Source: an uncultured Catenibacterium sp. (GTDB lineage Bacteria; Bacillota_I; Bacilli_A; Erysipelotrichales; Coprobacillaceae). From it: a stretch of 5,671 nucleotides of DNA. Positions 5,422-5,671 of this stretch are shown piece by piece. A model generated the notes under the pieces. That model searched no databases. It worked only from the letters and a program-made list of their open reading frames with translations, and was not told where the DNA came from. The position numbers and the translations under genes are program-made. Numbering within the stretch: the first letter of the stretch is position 1; every line of letters begins with the position of its first letter. Location of the stretch: the NCBI RefSeq assembly GCF_900764565.1, contig NZ_CAAFOM010000028.1, forward strand, positions 1 to 5,671, given 5' to 3'.

Positions 5422-5671
5422 TTAGTCTTCACCGTCCAGTTCCCTGATCTTTTTTCGTCTCCAACTGTTGCGGTTACATATGCACTGCAATAATAAGTAT
5501 CAACTTTTGTGACATAAGTATTAAATTTTTTTCCTAAGGGGTATTTATATCTCCATTCAACATCTCCTCCATATACTTTTTTTGTTGAAGAATTATAAGT
5601 GACATTAAGTGTGGATATTGCCCATGTAAAAGAATCGTTTCTAATTACATAGCCCCCAGATTTAGTGGCTG
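5418..5671 (-). CDS. Lactococcin 972-like bacteriocin, C-terminal part (5' end outside window)
   Basis: The open frame enters at the window edge and ends at TGA (5420-5418), giving 83 residues. The second half has the pattern of the lactococcin 972 family: a Gly pair then aromatic block (YGGDVEWRYKY, fragment residues 33-43), a Tyr-rich segment with small residues (YYCSAYVTATVG, 59-70), and a basic Ser-Gly-Trp segment (KRSGNW, 73-78) near the C-terminus. Lactococcin 972 is secreted with a signal peptide, acts outside the cell on lipid II and blocks septum formation (family knowledge); the signal peptide would lie beyond 5671 and cannot be checked. The 4-bp overlap with a transporter gene is typical of an exported peptide and its dedicated ABC system. 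One Cys (61) is present. The C-terminus is short and the family match is by eye, so another small secreted protein remains possible. Confidence 0.6.
   Translation of the reverse strand, partial: ATKSGGYVIRNDSFTWAISTLNVTYNSSTKKVYGGDVEWRYKYPLGKKFNTYVTKVDTYYCSAYVTATVGDEKRSGNWTVKTK

Overview
The window is AT-rich bacterial DNA with purine-rich Shine-Dalgarno sites, tightly overlapping genes, one TTG start and many AGA/AUA codons. It fits a low-GC Gram-positive bacterium (Bacillota), perhaps a gut member of the Erysipelotrichia. The phylum-level call is fairly safe; the class is a guess from style only.

The right two thirds (1806-5671, minus strand) are a compact, intact-looking operon read right to left. 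First comes the C-terminal 83 residues of a small protein that resembles the lactococcin 972 bacteriocin family (5418-5671, 5' end outside the window). It overlaps by 4 bp an NBD-TMD ABC half-transporter of 653 aa (3460-5421), which overlaps by 8 bp a second NBD-TMD half-transporter of 553 aa (1806-3467). Each half has an N-terminal ATPase followed by a MacB-like membrane part: one helix, a large outside domain, three helices. The pair probably forms a heterodimer that exports the peptide, protects the producer from it, or both. Canonical lactococcin 972 loci are recognised by a membrane protein plus a separate ATPase, so two fused half-transporters is an unusual layout.

The middle (about 524-1773) is a scar of two different IS21-family insertion sequences, each reduced to its left end and the first part of istA. 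They face each other and meet at the same codons, the VDW motif holding the first catalytic Asp of the DDE transposase, through an 11-bp inverted repeat. Each fragment keeps IS21-style spaced left-end repeats. Each also has a long hairpin just upstream of, or including, the istA ribosome binding site, probably a guard against translation from read-through transcripts.

The left end (1-594, plus strand) holds a decayed thioredoxin-fold gene of the kind often found with bacteriocin systems (frame change, stops, first active-site Cys changed to Trp), a terminator-like hairpin, and a short membrane-anchor reading frame that runs into the left end of the first IS21 fragment and is probably a gene cut by that insertion.
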